From positions 512 to 64,511 of the forward strand of contig MKSF01000015.1 in assembly GCA_001897155.1 (NCBI GenBank): a stretch of DNA of 64,000 nt, given 5' to 3'. The stretch is from Bacteroidetes bacterium 47-18 (GTDB lineage: Bacteria > Bacteroidota > Bacteroidia > Chitinophagales > Chitinophagaceae). The position numbers were made by a program, and so were the translations under genes. This document shows, one piece after another, positions 35,882 to 45,220 of the stretch; the stretch's first letter is position 1, and every line of letters starts with the position of its first letter. The notes beneath the pieces were generated by a model. The model worked only from the letters and a program-made list of their open reading frames with translations, did no database searches and was not told the origin of the DNA.

Positions 35882-36903
35882 TGTCTCCCGGTGAGCCTTA
35901 TATATCAGTGATAATACCGGTATATAATGCCGGGAAATATATTGCAGACTGTCTTCAGAGCATACAGGCGGCCGGTTTTTCATCTTATGAGATCATATGC
36001 GTGGATGACGGCAGCAGCGACAGCAGCGCGGATGTCATCAGGGAGTTCATAGGCAGGGATGGCCGTATACGGCTGATACAGCAGGAGAACGGTGGCGTAA
36101 GTGCGGCAAGGAATGCCGGCATGGCAGCGGCCGCCGGGCGATACCTGGCTTTTGTGGACGCGGATGATACGGTGACACCTGATTTCTTTGATCATATAAA
36201 AGACCTGGATACTTCTGTAATTACTTGTTTTTCAGACCAGTTTTTTAATAAGGCCCTGCTTTCAGGGGCCAATATGGATAAGTTTAACAAAAGTGATATT
36301 CTGTATACCGTCATTCCGTCTTACCTTCAAAATGAATTAGGCAATTCCGTAGTAGCTAAATTCTACGAAACGGCTGTTATAAGATCGCACGGTGTTCGGT
36401 TTCCCGAGGGCATGCCATTGGGTGAAGACGGGTATTTTAATGTAGCTTACCTGCAATGTGTGGAGGAGCTGGTGGTGTTCAGGGGAACGATCTATTGCTA
36501 CCGCGAGACGGAGGGTAGCGCTACCAGGAATCTTAAAAAGCATAATTACCTGGAGGCATTCGTGAAGGATAAGGACAGGTACCGGCATCTTACCGGGCAT
36601 TTATATGATAAGGATAAGCTGGAGAGATGGAGCAGCATCAAAATGATCCGGAATATTTTAAGCGTCCTGTCCGTTTATTTCAGGAACCAGCCCGGCATCA
36701 GCAGCGCCGGCCGCATGAAAATGGTACGGGATATGCTATATGACAAGGATGTACGGAAAGCGCTGGATGCCTATTACAACGAAATAATGGAGGATACGGC
36801 CGGCAGGTTTGAAAGATTTATATTGAAGGCTATGAAGCAAAGATCTTTATTCAGGCTGAAGCTGGCTTTTAAATATGTTCATTGGCGTAACGGAATTAAA
36901 TAA
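35881..36903 (+). CDS. GT2 family glycosyltransferase
   Basis: A 340-residue GT-A fold transferase. The N-terminal block SVIIPVYNAGKYIADCLQSI, the nucleotide-binding CVDDGSSDSS, NGGVSAARNAGM and the metal-binding FVDADDTVTPDFFD are classic GT2 (EpsJ/WcaA-like). The C-terminal half is helical and specific. It adds one sugar of the surface polysaccharide at the cytosolic face. The start is taken as the ATG at 35881, which overlaps the last base of the rfbA stop codon; a GTG one codon earlier is also in frame. Donor and acceptor are unknown. Confidence 0.9.
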   Translation: MSPGEPYISVIIPVYNAGKYIADCLQSIQAAGFSSYEIICVDDGSSDSSADVIREFIGRDGRIRLIQQENGGVSAARNAGMAAAAGRYLAFVDADDTVTPDFFDHIKDLDTSVITCFSDQFFNKALLSGANMDKFNKSDILYTVIPSYLQNELGNSVVAKFYETAVIRSHGVRFPEGMPLGEDGYFNVAYLQCVEELVVFRGTIYCYRETEGSATRNLKKHNYLEAFVKDKDRYRHLTGHLYDKDKLERWSSIKMIRNILSVLSVYFRNQPGISSAGRMKMVRDMLYDKDVRKALDAYYNEIMEDTAGRFERFILKAMKQRSLFRLKLAFKYVHWRNGIK

Positions 36904-36913
36904 AAAGGATAAC

Positions 36914-38068
36914 ATGAGAATATTAATGTTCTTTCACGGCGGGAGCGGCAACAGGGGATGTGAAGCGATCGTTCAGACGGCAGTGAAAATCATAAGGGCT
37001 AAATACGCTGACGCCTATATAGCCCTGGCATCTTCCCAGCCTGAATCGGACAAGCATATCCCGGGGCTGGATGAGCTTGTTTATCATAACCAGGGACGCA
37101 CGATAAAGCCCTATTCCTTATTGTTTTTTAAGAACTACCTGCAGGTAAGGCTCCGGAATTCCCAGGCTGTTTCCTACAGGCTGATACACCAGGACATTAT
37201 TGATAATATAGACCGTTTTGATATATTCCTATCCATAGGAGGAGATAATTATTGCTACGGTAATATCCCCGACTATTACGAGCTGAACCGTATTATCAAA
37301 TCCCGTGGCAAAAAGCTGCTCCTATGGGGCGCATCGCTGGGAAAAGAAGACCTGAATCCCGAAAAGATCAATGACCTCAATACTTATGACTTCCTGGTGA
37401 TCCGGGAATCGGAATCTGTTGCGGCGCTCAAAGACAGCGGGCTGGAAAATGTAGTGCAGGTGGCTGACGGCGCTTTCCTGCTGGATAAGGAAGAGCTGCC
37501 GCTGCCGGCAGGCTGGCAGGAGCATAATACCATAGGATTTAACTACAGTCCGCTGGTAGAGCAGAAGGTCCCTGCAAGCCGGCAGGCCGTCCTTGACCTT
37601 CTGACGCATATCCTCGATACTACGTCCTTTACTGTTGCATTTACCCCGCATGTCATACAGCCGGGCAATAACGACCATGAATGTATGCAGCGGCTTATCA
37701 ATGACCTGGGTCCCAAAGCCCGGAACAGGACGCTGCTGCTGCCTGGGGATCTCACTGCCTCACAATATAAAGGCTATATCGCGCGGATGGAAATGTTCAT
37801 AGGAGCCAGGACGCATGCCACTATAGCGGCATATTCGCAGGGCGTGCCCACCATGGTGCTCGGCTACAGCGTGAAATCATTGGGGATAGCCCGTGACCTG
37901 TTTGGTTTTCCCAAGCTGGTATTGGACAGGTCCGAAATCAGCGATGCCGCATTGCTGAAAGAAAAATTTGAAGAATTGAAAAAAGATCAGGCGCTGCTGA
38001 AAGACCAGCTGGCTGCCGTGATACCGCATATTAAAGTATTGGCTCTGTCGGCCAATGATTATTTGTAG
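36914..38068 (+). CDS. Polysaccharide pyruvyltransferase family protein
   Basis: A 384-residue protein of the PS_pyruv_trans family, which adds ketal-linked pyruvate from phosphoenolpyruvate to a sugar; some members are mere glycosyltransferase-fold relatives. The N-terminal GGSGNRGCEAIVQTAV, the central LSIGGDNYCYGN and LLWGASLGK, and the C-terminal FIGARTHATIAAYSQGVPTM are the family landmarks. I chose the ATG at 36914 because AAAAAGGA sits at good spacing upstream and the family N-terminus begins there; a longer in-frame version from 36875 would overlap the previous gene. Pyruvylation would add negative charge to the polymer. Confidence 0.88.
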   Translation: MRILMFFHGGSGNRGCEAIVQTAVKIIRAKYADAYIALASSQPESDKHIPGLDELVYHNQGRTIKPYSLLFFKNYLQVRLRNSQAVSYRLIHQDIIDNIDRFDIFLSIGGDNYCYGNIPDYYELNRIIKSRGKKLLLWGASLGKEDLNPEKINDLNTYDFLVIRESESVAALKDSGLENVVQVADGAFLLDKEELPLPAGWQEHNTIGFNYSPLVEQKVPASRQAVLDLLTHILDTTSFTVAFTPHVIQPGNNDHECMQRLINDLGPKARNRTLLLPGDLTASQYKGYIARMEMFIGARTHATIAAYSQGVPTMVLGYSVKSLGIARDLFGFPKLVLDRSEISDAALLKEKFEELKKDQALLKDQLAAVIPHIKVLALSANDYL

Positions 38069-38075
38069 CATACAG

Positions 38076-39269
38076 ATGACGCGTAAGCAAGAGATATTAT
38101 TTGTAATTCCCGGCCTGGATGCAGGAGGTGGAGAAAAAGCATTGGTAAACCTGCTGCATACGCTTTCTCCGGCAGACTATAATATAGATCTGCTGCTGTT
38201 CAATACTTCCGGCTTATTTATGAGCCAGGTGCCCGCCTCTGTGAATATTATTACTCCCGAAGGCTATTACGGACTTTTTACACGCCCTTTCCCCAAAGCG
38301 GTGACCGGCCTGCTGCAGAAAGGTCAATGGGGGCTGGCGCGAGATCGTTTCCTGTATGCCAGGACACTTAAAAAAGCACCGAACGCGGCGGTGGGTGAGC
38401 AGGAAGGCTGGAAATACTGGGCCCGCAGCATGCAGGTGCTTTCAAAGGAGTATGATGTAGCGGTGGCGTTCCTGGAAAAATCCTCCGTTTACTTTGTTGT
38501 GGATAAGGTAAAGGCGCGAAAGAAGATAGGCTGGATACATACCCTGTATTCCGCTTCCGGGCTGCAGGCGGACTTTGATGCCCGCTATTTTGAGCGGCTC
38601 CATGCCATTGTGGGCGTCAGCGAAAAATGCGTGGCAGATCTTACAAAAATATTTCCGGCGGTCAGCGATAAGGTGGTTGAAATACCTAATATGACCTCGG
38701 GCCTCCTGGTGAGGACGATGGCTGAGGCGCCGCTGCCGGTCCCTTTACGCAAAAGTGCGCTGGATATCATTACTGTGGCAAGGCTGAGCGAGGAAAAAGG
38801 TATGGATCTGCTGGTAGAGACGGTAAAGCTGCTGAAGCAGACAGGAAAGGATTTTGTATGGTACGTGATAGGAGAAGGAACGCTCAGGGCCTGGATGGAG
38901 CAGCAGATAAGGGAGTACGACCTGTCGGGCTGCCTGGTATTGCTGGGATTGCAGCAGAATCCGTATGCCTGCATCCGCTGGGCGGATATATACTGCCAGA
39001 CTTCCAGGTATGAAGGGAAGTCCATAGCTATAGACGAAGCCAAGCTGCTGGGCAAGCCGATAGTGACCACAAATTTTGCCACGGTGGGGGACCAGTTGCA
39101 GAACGGCTATAATGCCATCGTGGCGGACATGGAGCCGGAAGCTATGGCCGCGGCTATAACAAATTTATCGGGAGATGCCCGCTTAAGGGAAACGCTTGTT
39201 CAGAATTTATCAGATTTTTCATTGAACGAGACATATATTAATGACAGGGTAGGAGCGTTGCTTAAATGA
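38076..39269 (+). CDS. GT4 family glycosyltransferase
   Basis: A 397-residue GT-B fold retaining transferase. The N-terminal domain begins ILFVIPGLDAGGGEKALVNL, and the C-terminal donor-binding domain has VARLSEEKGMDLLVE, YVIGEGTLRAWME and the E-x7-E motif in YEGKSIAIDEAKLLGKP. The middle motif WIHTLYSASG is shared in form with the transferases at 39277 and 49846. An ATG at 38055 would add seven residues and overlap the previous gene by 14 nt; the ATG at 38076 follows its stop by 7 nt and is preferred slightly. Sugar specificity is unknown. Confidence 0.88.
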   Translation: MTRKQEILFVIPGLDAGGGEKALVNLLHTLSPADYNIDLLLFNTSGLFMSQVPASVNIITPEGYYGLFTRPFPKAVTGLLQKGQWGLARDRFLYARTLKKAPNAAVGEQEGWKYWARSMQVLSKEYDVAVAFLEKSSVYFVVDKVKARKKIGWIHTLYSASGLQADFDARYFERLHAIVGVSEKCVADLTKIFPAVSDKVVEIPNMTSGLLVRTMAEAPLPVPLRKSALDIITVARLSEEKGMDLLVETVKLLKQTGKDFVWYVIGEGTLRAWMEQQIREYDLSGCLVLLGLQQNPYACIRWADIYCQTSRYEGKSIAIDEAKLLGKPIVTTNFATVGDQLQNGYNAIVADMEPEAMAAAITNLSGDARLRETLVQNLSDFSLNETYINDRVGALLK

Positions 39270-39276
39270 GACAGAG

Positions 39277-40407
39277 ATGAAAAAGAAAATTGCATTTTAT
39301 ATTGAATCCATGATAGTGGGCGGCGCTGAAAAGGTGCTGATCGACCTGGTGAACAATATAGATCCTGAAAAATTTGATATTACAGTGATCGCTCTTTTCA
39401 AAAAGAGTGTTTATTCCGACTACGAGTTTCATTTTAAAGAAGGATTTGCCGGTCATATCAGGTACCGGTATTTGATTGACAATACCCATACCCTCAAATA
39501 CAGGTTTTTCAACTTCCTGTATAACAGGATGCCCAAGACCTGGATGTATCGCCGCCTGGTCAAAGAGCGTTTTGATATTGAAGTGGCTTTTTATGAGGGT
39601 GCGCCTACGGAATTTGTAAGCTATTCCAGCCAGCCAAGCAAGAAAATAGCCTGGCTGCACACTCACCAGGAACGTCTGTATGAGGGTCTTGATGCCAGGA
39701 GCTTTGAAAAAAAGAGAATGGAATATGCCCGCTACCAGCATATTATCGGAGTATCAGAAGATGTATGCAGCTCTTTCAGGGCCATTTTTGACTACAAAAC
39801 CGTAAAATGCCTGTACAACCTGGTGGATGAAAAGAAAATATTCCAGAAGGTACAGCAGGGATCGGAGATTCGGTATAGCTCGCCTTTCCTGAAGCTGGTA
39901 ACGGTGGGAAGGCTGGTCCACGTTAAATCCTACGACCGGCTGCTGAATGTGCTGGGGCAGCTAAAGGAGGACGGTTTTGAGTTCCGGCTGATGATGGTAG
40001 GGGACGGTGATCAAAAAGCGGACCTGGAAAACTTAATTTTTTCTAAAAATTTACAGGAAATAGTAACTTTGCTTGGACATTTGGATAATCCGTATCCTTT
40101 AATATGCCAGGCAGACTGTTTAGTGATGTCTTCGCTTTTCGAAGGATTGAGCACAGTAGTCATTGAATCGCTGATTTTGGAAACGCCGGTCATTACCACG
40201 GATTGCAGTGGTATGTCTGAGCTTATTGAAGATAAGCAGACCGGCCTGATTTGCGAAAACAGTGAGGAAGGATTGTATAACGCATTGAAATACGTGTTAG
40301 AACATCCGGAAGTATTAGCTAAGTACAGGCATAATATTCAGGGAACGAATACGGTCTTCTATATGTCAAACAGAATGCAGCAGATCGAAAAAGTCTTACT
40401 TAACTAA
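39277..40407 (+). CDS. GT4 family glycosyltransferase
   Basis: A 376-residue GT-B transferase, related to its upstream neighbour (IESMIVGGAEKVLIDLVNNI start, WLHTHQERLYEG in the middle). The donor domain has TVGRLVHVKSYDRLLNVL, MVGDGDQKADLENL and the E-x7-E motif in FEGLSTVVIESLILETPVI. It begins 7 nt after the previous stop and ends 16 nt before the next start, inside the same operon. Likely adds a hexose-type unit during polysaccharide repeat synthesis; donor unknown. Confidence 0.9.
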   Translation: MKKKIAFYIESMIVGGAEKVLIDLVNNIDPEKFDITVIALFKKSVYSDYEFHFKEGFAGHIRYRYLIDNTHTLKYRFFNFLYNRMPKTWMYRRLVKERFDIEVAFYEGAPTEFVSYSSQPSKKIAWLHTHQERLYEGLDARSFEKKRMEYARYQHIIGVSEDVCSSFRAIFDYKTVKCLYNLVDEKKIFQKVQQGSEIRYSSPFLKLVTVGRLVHVKSYDRLLNVLGQLKEDGFEFRLMMVGDGDQKADLENLIFSKNLQEIVTLLGHLDNPYPLICQADCLVMSSLFEGLSTVVIESLILETPVITTDCSGMSELIEDKQTGLICENSEEGLYNALKYVLEHPEVLAKYRHNIQGTNTVFYMSNRMQQIEKVLLN

Positions 40408-40423
40408 ACTTAATAACTGTAAA

Positions 40424-41329
40424 GTGTTATTTACTATTTTTACGCCTACTTTCAACAGGATGGACCTGTTGGAGAGAGCCTATCAGTCTATAAGACGGCA
40501 GGATCATACAGGTTTCGAGTGGCTGATTGTAGATGACGGCAGCACAGACGATACCGAGGCGCTGGTGCAGGGCTGGATAGAGAATGGTAATGATATTTTT
40601 GACATAAGATATATTAAAAAACGTAACGGCGGCAAGCATACGGCAGTCAATGCAGGTGTCCGGGAAGCCCGCGGAGAGTTTTTCGTGATCCTGGACAGTG
40701 ACGATTTTTTCGTGGAAGGGGCATTCGATATCCTGCTGTATAATCTCAATGACCTTGAGAGTACGGACCTGGGCGGGTTGCTTTTTCTGAATAAATATTC
40801 CAATGGTAATATCATCGGCACACCATTCCCGCAAAACGGAATGGTGTCCGATTTTCCGGCCTTATACTACAGGCAGGCTATCAGGGGGGATAAATCCGTG
40901 GTATTCCGGACCTGCTGTCTCAAAGAATTCCCTTTCCCTGAACCCCGGGAGATCAGGCTTATATCAGAATCGGTGGTATGGCACCCCGTGTCCGTGAAAT
41001 ACAAGCTCAAATGTATCAATGCGGTACTGGTGGAAGTGGAATACCAGCAGACCGGCCTGTCCAACAGTTTCTACAAGAAATGGTTCCTCGAAGGTCTGGC
41101 CTTTACCAACTTTTACCTGATACAGCATAATATTCATCCCTGGAAAGATTATCCCAGGATAAGGAGCGGTGAATATATACATCTCATCATCAACTCCCTG
41201 CTGATCAATAAAAGCTATTTCAGCCAGCTACAGGGGCTGATGAATAAATGTCTTTATATTTTACATTATCCGAGAGCGTATTACTCCTATCAAAACCTGA
41301 AAAAGTATGTTAAAGCGAATAATCAATAA
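40424..41329 (+). CDS. GT2 family glycosyltransferase (GTG start)
   Basis: A 301-residue GT-A transferase with FTIFTPTFNRMDLLERAY, LIVDDGSTDDTEALV, NGGKHTAVNAG and metal-binding ILDSDDFF. It is a paralogue of the gene at 53226: both share the wording GNIIGT in the middle and VEYQQ-G later. The start is a GTG, since no ATG lies in frame before the family N-terminus. Its 3' end overlaps the next gene by 23 nt, so translation is probably coupled. Confidence 0.88.
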   Translation: MLFTIFTPTFNRMDLLERAYQSIRRQDHTGFEWLIVDDGSTDDTEALVQGWIENGNDIFDIRYIKKRNGGKHTAVNAGVREARGEFFVILDSDDFFVEGAFDILLYNLNDLESTDLGGLLFLNKYSNGNIIGTPFPQNGMVSDFPALYYRQAIRGDKSVVFRTCCLKEFPFPEPREIRLISESVVWHPVSVKYKLKCINAVLVEVEYQQTGLSNSFYKKWFLEGLAFTNFYLIQHNIHPWKDYPRIRSGEYIHLIINSLLINKSYFSQLQGLMNKCLYILHYPRAYYSYQNLKKYVKANNQ

Positions 41330-41864
41330 GACCAGGCAGCTGATGGCCGGCAAGTCGAATGAGCAATTATCTGTGGACGCCTGCATAGCGGCGGGTATGA
41401 AAGTGGGCAGCAATGTGTACGGCCTGATCAATTGTACGATCGATTACGGCAGCTGCTGGCTGATAGAGATCGGTGATAATGTGATGTTCGGCCCGGAGGT
41501 CTACCTGCTGAGCCACGATACCAGCACCAAAAGGTTCGTGAATTATACCAGGGTGGGCAAGATCATTATCGGCAGGAATGTATTCGTGGGCGCCAGGGTC
41601 TTTATTATGCCCAATGTCACTATTGGCGAGAACAGCATCATCGGTTCCTGCAGCGTAGTCACCAGGGATGTTCCTCCGAATGTGGTGGTGGCCGGCAATC
41701 CTGCGCGTGTCATTACGACAGTGGAGGCTTACAGGAAAAAGATAGAGGAAGAGTTTGAGCGGAGCCCGAAATTTGACAGCAGCTATACGCTTCCCGGCGG
41801 CATCACACCGGATAAGGTCCGCCAGATGAACGAGGAGATCATTGAGAACGGCTATGTCCGGTAA
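41307..41864 (+). CDS. Left-handed beta-helix acyltransferase (WcaF/maltose O-acetyltransferase-like)
   Basis: A 185-residue hexapeptide-repeat transferase. The coils run from IEIGDNVMFGPEVYLLSHD through VGKIIIGRNVFVGARVFIM and VTIGENSIIGSCSVVTRDV to VVVAGNPARVI, the usual family end. The histidine in LLSHDT is at the position of the catalytic base in this family. It probably O-acetylates a sugar of the polysaccharide using acetyl-CoA in the cytosol. It overlaps the preceding glycosyltransferase gene and is followed by a second acyltransferase of the same fold. Confidence 0.88.
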   Translation: MLKRIINKTRQLMAGKSNEQLSVDACIAAGMKVGSNVYGLINCTIDYGSCWLIEIGDNVMFGPEVYLLSHDTSTKRFVNYTRVGKIIIGRNVFVGARVFIMPNVTIGENSIIGSCSVVTRDVPPNVVVAGNPARVITTVEAYRKKIEEEFERSPKFDSSYTLPGGITPDKVRQMNEEIIENGYVR

Positions 41865-41891
41865 CATCTATTGCATAAAAGTCAAGCTTGC

Positions 41892-42527
41892 ATGAGCATA
41901 GCATTAAAAGTATTCGTGAGAAATATCTTCAGGCTGAATATCATCGCTACCGTAAAACTGTCCCTGTTCATGGGTACGGGATGGAAATTTCTGGTATTCC
42001 GGAACGGCCGGGTGTCCATAGATAGGCGGTCCACCATAAAGATCGGTGAATCGTTCTATTTCAACAGTAAATTCAACCACAGGGACCCCTTTCCGTCCTT
42101 CCTGTCCATGTATGAGCATAGCACACTGCAGGTGGACAGGCACTTCAGCATACACAGCAATGCCAGGGTGTCGGTAGCGGCGGGCGCCACATTGTCCCTC
42201 GGGAGCGGTTATATCAACAGCAATGCCGCCATTGCCTGCTTTGAGAGTATTACGATCGGGTATGATGTAGCCATTGCGGAGAACGTGGTCATCAGGGACA
42301 GCGATAACCACGAGATACCGGACGGGCGGCATATCAAGACCCGGCCCGTTACCATCGGCAATCATGTCTGGATCGGCATGAACAGTATGATCCTGAAAGG
42401 TGTGACGATCGGCGACGGCTGTATCGTTGCCGCGGGAAGCGTGGTCAATAAGAACTTTCCTGCCAATTGCCTTATAGGAGGTGTTCCGGCTAAAATACTT
42501 AAAGAACATATACAATGGAAATTATAG
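41892..42527 (+). CDS. Left-handed beta-helix acyltransferase
   Basis: A 211-residue acyltransferase with hexapeptide repeats: HSNARVSVAAGATLSLGSG, ITIGYDVAIAENVVIRDSD, VTIGNHVWIGMNSMILKGV, CIVAAGSVVNKNF and the end IGGVPAKILKEH. The likely catalytic histidine is in DSDNHEI. The N-terminal 60 residues, before the helix, are a basic region seen in LPS/capsule acyltransferases. I chose the ATG at 41892; a TTG at 41871 would add seven residues. It overlaps the GH88-like gene by 13 nt. Acyl group and target sugar are unknown. Confidence 0.85.
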   Translation: MSIALKVFVRNIFRLNIIATVKLSLFMGTGWKFLVFRNGRVSIDRRSTIKIGESFYFNSKFNHRDPFPSFLSMYEHSTLQVDRHFSIHSNARVSVAAGATLSLGSGYINSNAAIACFESITIGYDVAIAENVVIRDSDNHEIPDGRHIKTRPVTIGNHVWIGMNSMILKGVTIGDGCIVAAGSVVNKNFPANCLIGGVPAKILKEHIQWKL

Positions 42528-43684
42528 CGATATATTTATTGTCGGCAGTGGTCCTGGTAATGATCGGTACGGATATCTTTTTTGCCATGCAGCTCTGGCT
42601 TTCCAGGATCAGGATAGGGAAGATACGGCAGGTGGATGCCTATATGGCCCATATTACGGCCCTGTCGCAGCAATGGATCCGGCAAACGCCTACCGTACGG
42701 CTTACAGACAATACCAGGCTGATCATACTGGATATACTTAAAGGCAATTTCAGGAACGATACCATACAGTTCTGGCAGAAAGCCGGGTTGCTGATAGGCC
42801 TCGCAGAGCTGGGACAGGCCGGGGCCTATGACACTCTGTTGAAAGAGGAAGCGGGTAAGGAGACGCCACCGGAGGCGGATTATGTCATATACAGCTATGC
42901 CTTGCTGAAGCTGGCGGTCCTGTTGCATAAGGAGCAGGAATATGCAGCTTACTTTCACCGGGTGTACCAGATGATACTCGAATTGAAAGGGTCGGATACT
43001 TCCGTAAGATATAAGACCTATACGGAGCATTACAGGTTTGTGGATACATTAGGCTTTATCTGTCCTTATCTCGTGTTATACGGGCAGGTATTTAAAAATG
43101 ATGCTGCCGTTGACCTGGCTATCGGGCAGCTGGAAGAATTTGACGCTCACGGCTTATACCCGGGCTCCAGCCTGCCGGTGCATGCCTATCACTACCATAC
43201 CCGTATGCCGCTCGGCCTTTACGGCTGGGCGAGGGGCATGGGCTGGTATGCCATTGCGCTGGCCGATGTCCGGGAACTGATGGACCCTGCGCATCCCTAT
43301 TACCCGGTCATCACAGACCGTGTTGCCCGGTACGCGAAGCTGATAATGGACTGCCAGAGACCTGACGGCAGCTGGGGCTGGCAGGTACTGGTCAGGGAAG
43401 TGCCCGCGGACAGCTCGGCTACCGTAATGTTGTCCTGGCTGCTGGTAAACGCGTCGGACATCCCGGAAATCTCTGCAGACTGCAGGCAGGCCGTGCATAA
43501 TAGTGTCACTTACCTGATGTCCGTTACGAGGAGAAGCGGCGCTATTGATTTTTGCCAGGGAGATACTAAATCGATTGGCGTATATTCACGTATCTTTGAT
43601 GTGCTACCATTTGTGCAGGGCTATGCCTTAAGATTGTTAAGCAGGGTTCAAAAATCAAAGCATGAATACGGATTCGAGGGTTAA
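42515..43684 (+). CDS. Membrane-anchored GH88-like (unsaturated glycuronyl hydrolase family) protein
   Basis: A 389-residue protein with an N-terminal membrane helix (about 3-25) followed by a six-hairpin (alpha/alpha)6 domain of the GH88/GH105 type. The clearest signature is YGWARGMGWYAIALADV; others are GLYPGSSLPVHAYHYHTRMP and PDGSWGWQVL. Known GH88/GH105 enzymes remove unsaturated uronic acids left by polysaccharide lyases. Basic residues right after the helix (WLSRIRIGKIR) predict, by the positive-inside rule, a cytosol-facing domain, which is odd for such an enzyme. It lies between acyltransferase and flippase genes and overlaps both (13 and 23 nt). Catalytic aspartates could not be assigned by eye, so activity is uncertain. 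Confidence 0.78.
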   Translation: MEIIAIYLLSAVVLVMIGTDIFFAMQLWLSRIRIGKIRQVDAYMAHITALSQQWIRQTPTVRLTDNTRLIILDILKGNFRNDTIQFWQKAGLLIGLAELGQAGAYDTLLKEEAGKETPPEADYVIYSYALLKLAVLLHKEQEYAAYFHRVYQMILELKGSDTSVRYKTYTEHYRFVDTLGFICPYLVLYGQVFKNDAAVDLAIGQLEEFDAHGLYPGSSLPVHAYHYHTRMPLGLYGWARGMGWYAIALADVRELMDPAHPYYPVITDRVARYAKLIMDCQRPDGSWGWQVLVREVPADSSATVMLSWLLVNASDIPEISADCRQAVHNSVTYLMSVTRRSGAIDFCQGDTKSIGVYSRIFDVLPFVQGYALRLLSRVQKSKHEYGFEG

Positions 43685-45197
43685 GAACTCATTTAAAAAT
43701 ATAGGCTTCGGCTTTGCTACCCAGGTCGTGCAGATGCTCCTGGGTTTTGTGAGCCGTACCGTTTTTATCAGCTACCTGGCTATTGAATACCTGGGAGCAC
43801 AGGGGCTGTTTGCCAATATCCTGGGCTTGCTGGCGCTGGCGGAGCTGGGAGTGGGCAATGCGCTGATGTATTCCCTTTACAAGCCCATTGCCGAAAAGGA
43901 CCATGCCCTGCTGAATGACCTCATAGTGCTATTTAAAAAAATATACTTTTATATAGGCTGTGCCGTAGCGGCGGCAGGCCTGTTGCTGCTGCCTTTCCTG
44001 AAGGATATAGTGGCCACGGAGCACGAGATACTCATGAGGGATATATATATCATATACCTGCTGTACCTGGCCAATTCCGTAGCTTCGTATTTCTTCAGTC
44101 ACCGCTATTCGATCCTGGTAGCGGATCAGCGCAACTATATCGTATCCAAGATAAGCATTATTGTCACCACGCTGCAGACGCTGATGCAGATACTGTCGCT
44201 GGTATTATTCCGCAGCTTTATCATCTTTCTGATCATCCAGGTGGCCGGTACGTTTGTCTCCAACCTGCTGGTGTACCTGAAAACCAACAAGCAATACCCT
44301 TTCCTGAAGCTGCCGGCCAGGCCGGTAAGCAGGGATATCATGCACCAGCTCAAAGTAAATACCTTTTCCACCGCATTGGTGAAATTCAGCGGCGCGATAG
44401 TGAACAATTCCAGCAATATCATTATCAATGCCTTTGTCGGGCTGGCACTGCTGGGGAAATACTACAATTACCTGCTGCTGGTCAGTATGGCCACTTCCCT
44501 GGTGATACAGGTATTCCAGGGACTTACCAGCAGTGTCGCCAATGTGAACGCCGGCGCTGACCGGGAGAAGAAAATAGAGATATTCAATGTGCTGAACTTC
44601 CTGAACTTCTTGCTATACGGTCTCGGTGCGCTGGGACTGGCTTTGTTTGCAGATGCGTTTATTAAAGTGTGGATTGGTGAGCAATATCTTCTCGGGCCTT
44701 ATACGGCTGTTTTGGTGGCCCTGAATTTTTATATTGTAGGCATGCAGAATGCGGTATGGACCTTTAAAAGTACTATGGGCTTCTTTAAGGAAGGGCGTTG
44801 GCTGATCGTATTCGGGGCATTCCTGAACCTCGGTTTATCCATCTTGTTCGGGTACCTCTGGGGATTGGAAGGTATCCTGATCGCCCCGGTGCTGTCACGG
44901 CTGCTGACCAATGCATGGTATGATCCCAAAATTGTATTTGAGAAAGGCCTGCAGCTTAATTTCGGTGTATATATATGGCGGTATTTCGTCTATGCGCTTA
45001 TTATAACCTCCTGCTATCTATTATTTAAATACCTGCTTGCTTTTGATATCGGCTCTTTCCCGCTACTGGCCCTGGCCGTGCTGGCGCTCAGTGCTTTCTT
45101 TGTTGCGGTCAACTTTGTATGCTACCGTAATACACAGGAAGTGCGATATCTGAAAAATATGCTTGGAGGGCTTAAGGCAAGGTTATTCTCCAAATGA
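43662..45197 (+). CDS. Wzx-type polysaccharide flippase
   Basis: A 511-residue inner-membrane protein with about twelve to fourteen hydrophobic helices and the MOP/PST exporter look (NSFKNIGFGFATQVVQMLLG, YLGAQGLFANILGLLALAELGVG). Such proteins flip undecaprenyl-linked repeat units to the periplasm. It is the only export-type gene in the cluster; the matching Wzy polymerase is not seen. Its start lies 23 nt inside the GH88-like gene, and the next gene follows after 23 nt with an AAAAGGA ribosome-binding site. Confidence 0.9.
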   Translation: MNTDSRVKNSFKNIGFGFATQVVQMLLGFVSRTVFISYLAIEYLGAQGLFANILGLLALAELGVGNALMYSLYKPIAEKDHALLNDLIVLFKKIYFYIGCAVAAAGLLLLPFLKDIVATEHEILMRDIYIIYLLYLANSVASYFFSHRYSILVADQRNYIVSKISIIVTTLQTLMQILSLVLFRSFIIFLIIQVAGTFVSNLLVYLKTNKQYPFLKLPARPVSRDIMHQLKVNTFSTALVKFSGAIVNNSSNIIINAFVGLALLGKYYNYLLLVSMATSLVIQVFQGLTSSVANVNAGADREKKIEIFNVLNFLNFLLYGLGALGLALFADAFIKVWIGEQYLLGPYTAVLVALNFYIVGMQNAVWTFKSTMGFFKEGRWLIVFGAFLNLGLSILFGYLWGLEGILIAPVLSRLLTNAWYDPKIVFEKGLQLNFGVYIWRYFVYALIITSCYLLFKYLLAFDIGSFPLLALAVLALSAFFVAVNFVCYRNTQEVRYLKNMLGGLKARLFSK

Positions 45198-45220
45198 TGT
45201 CAGCAGGAAAAGGATAATTC

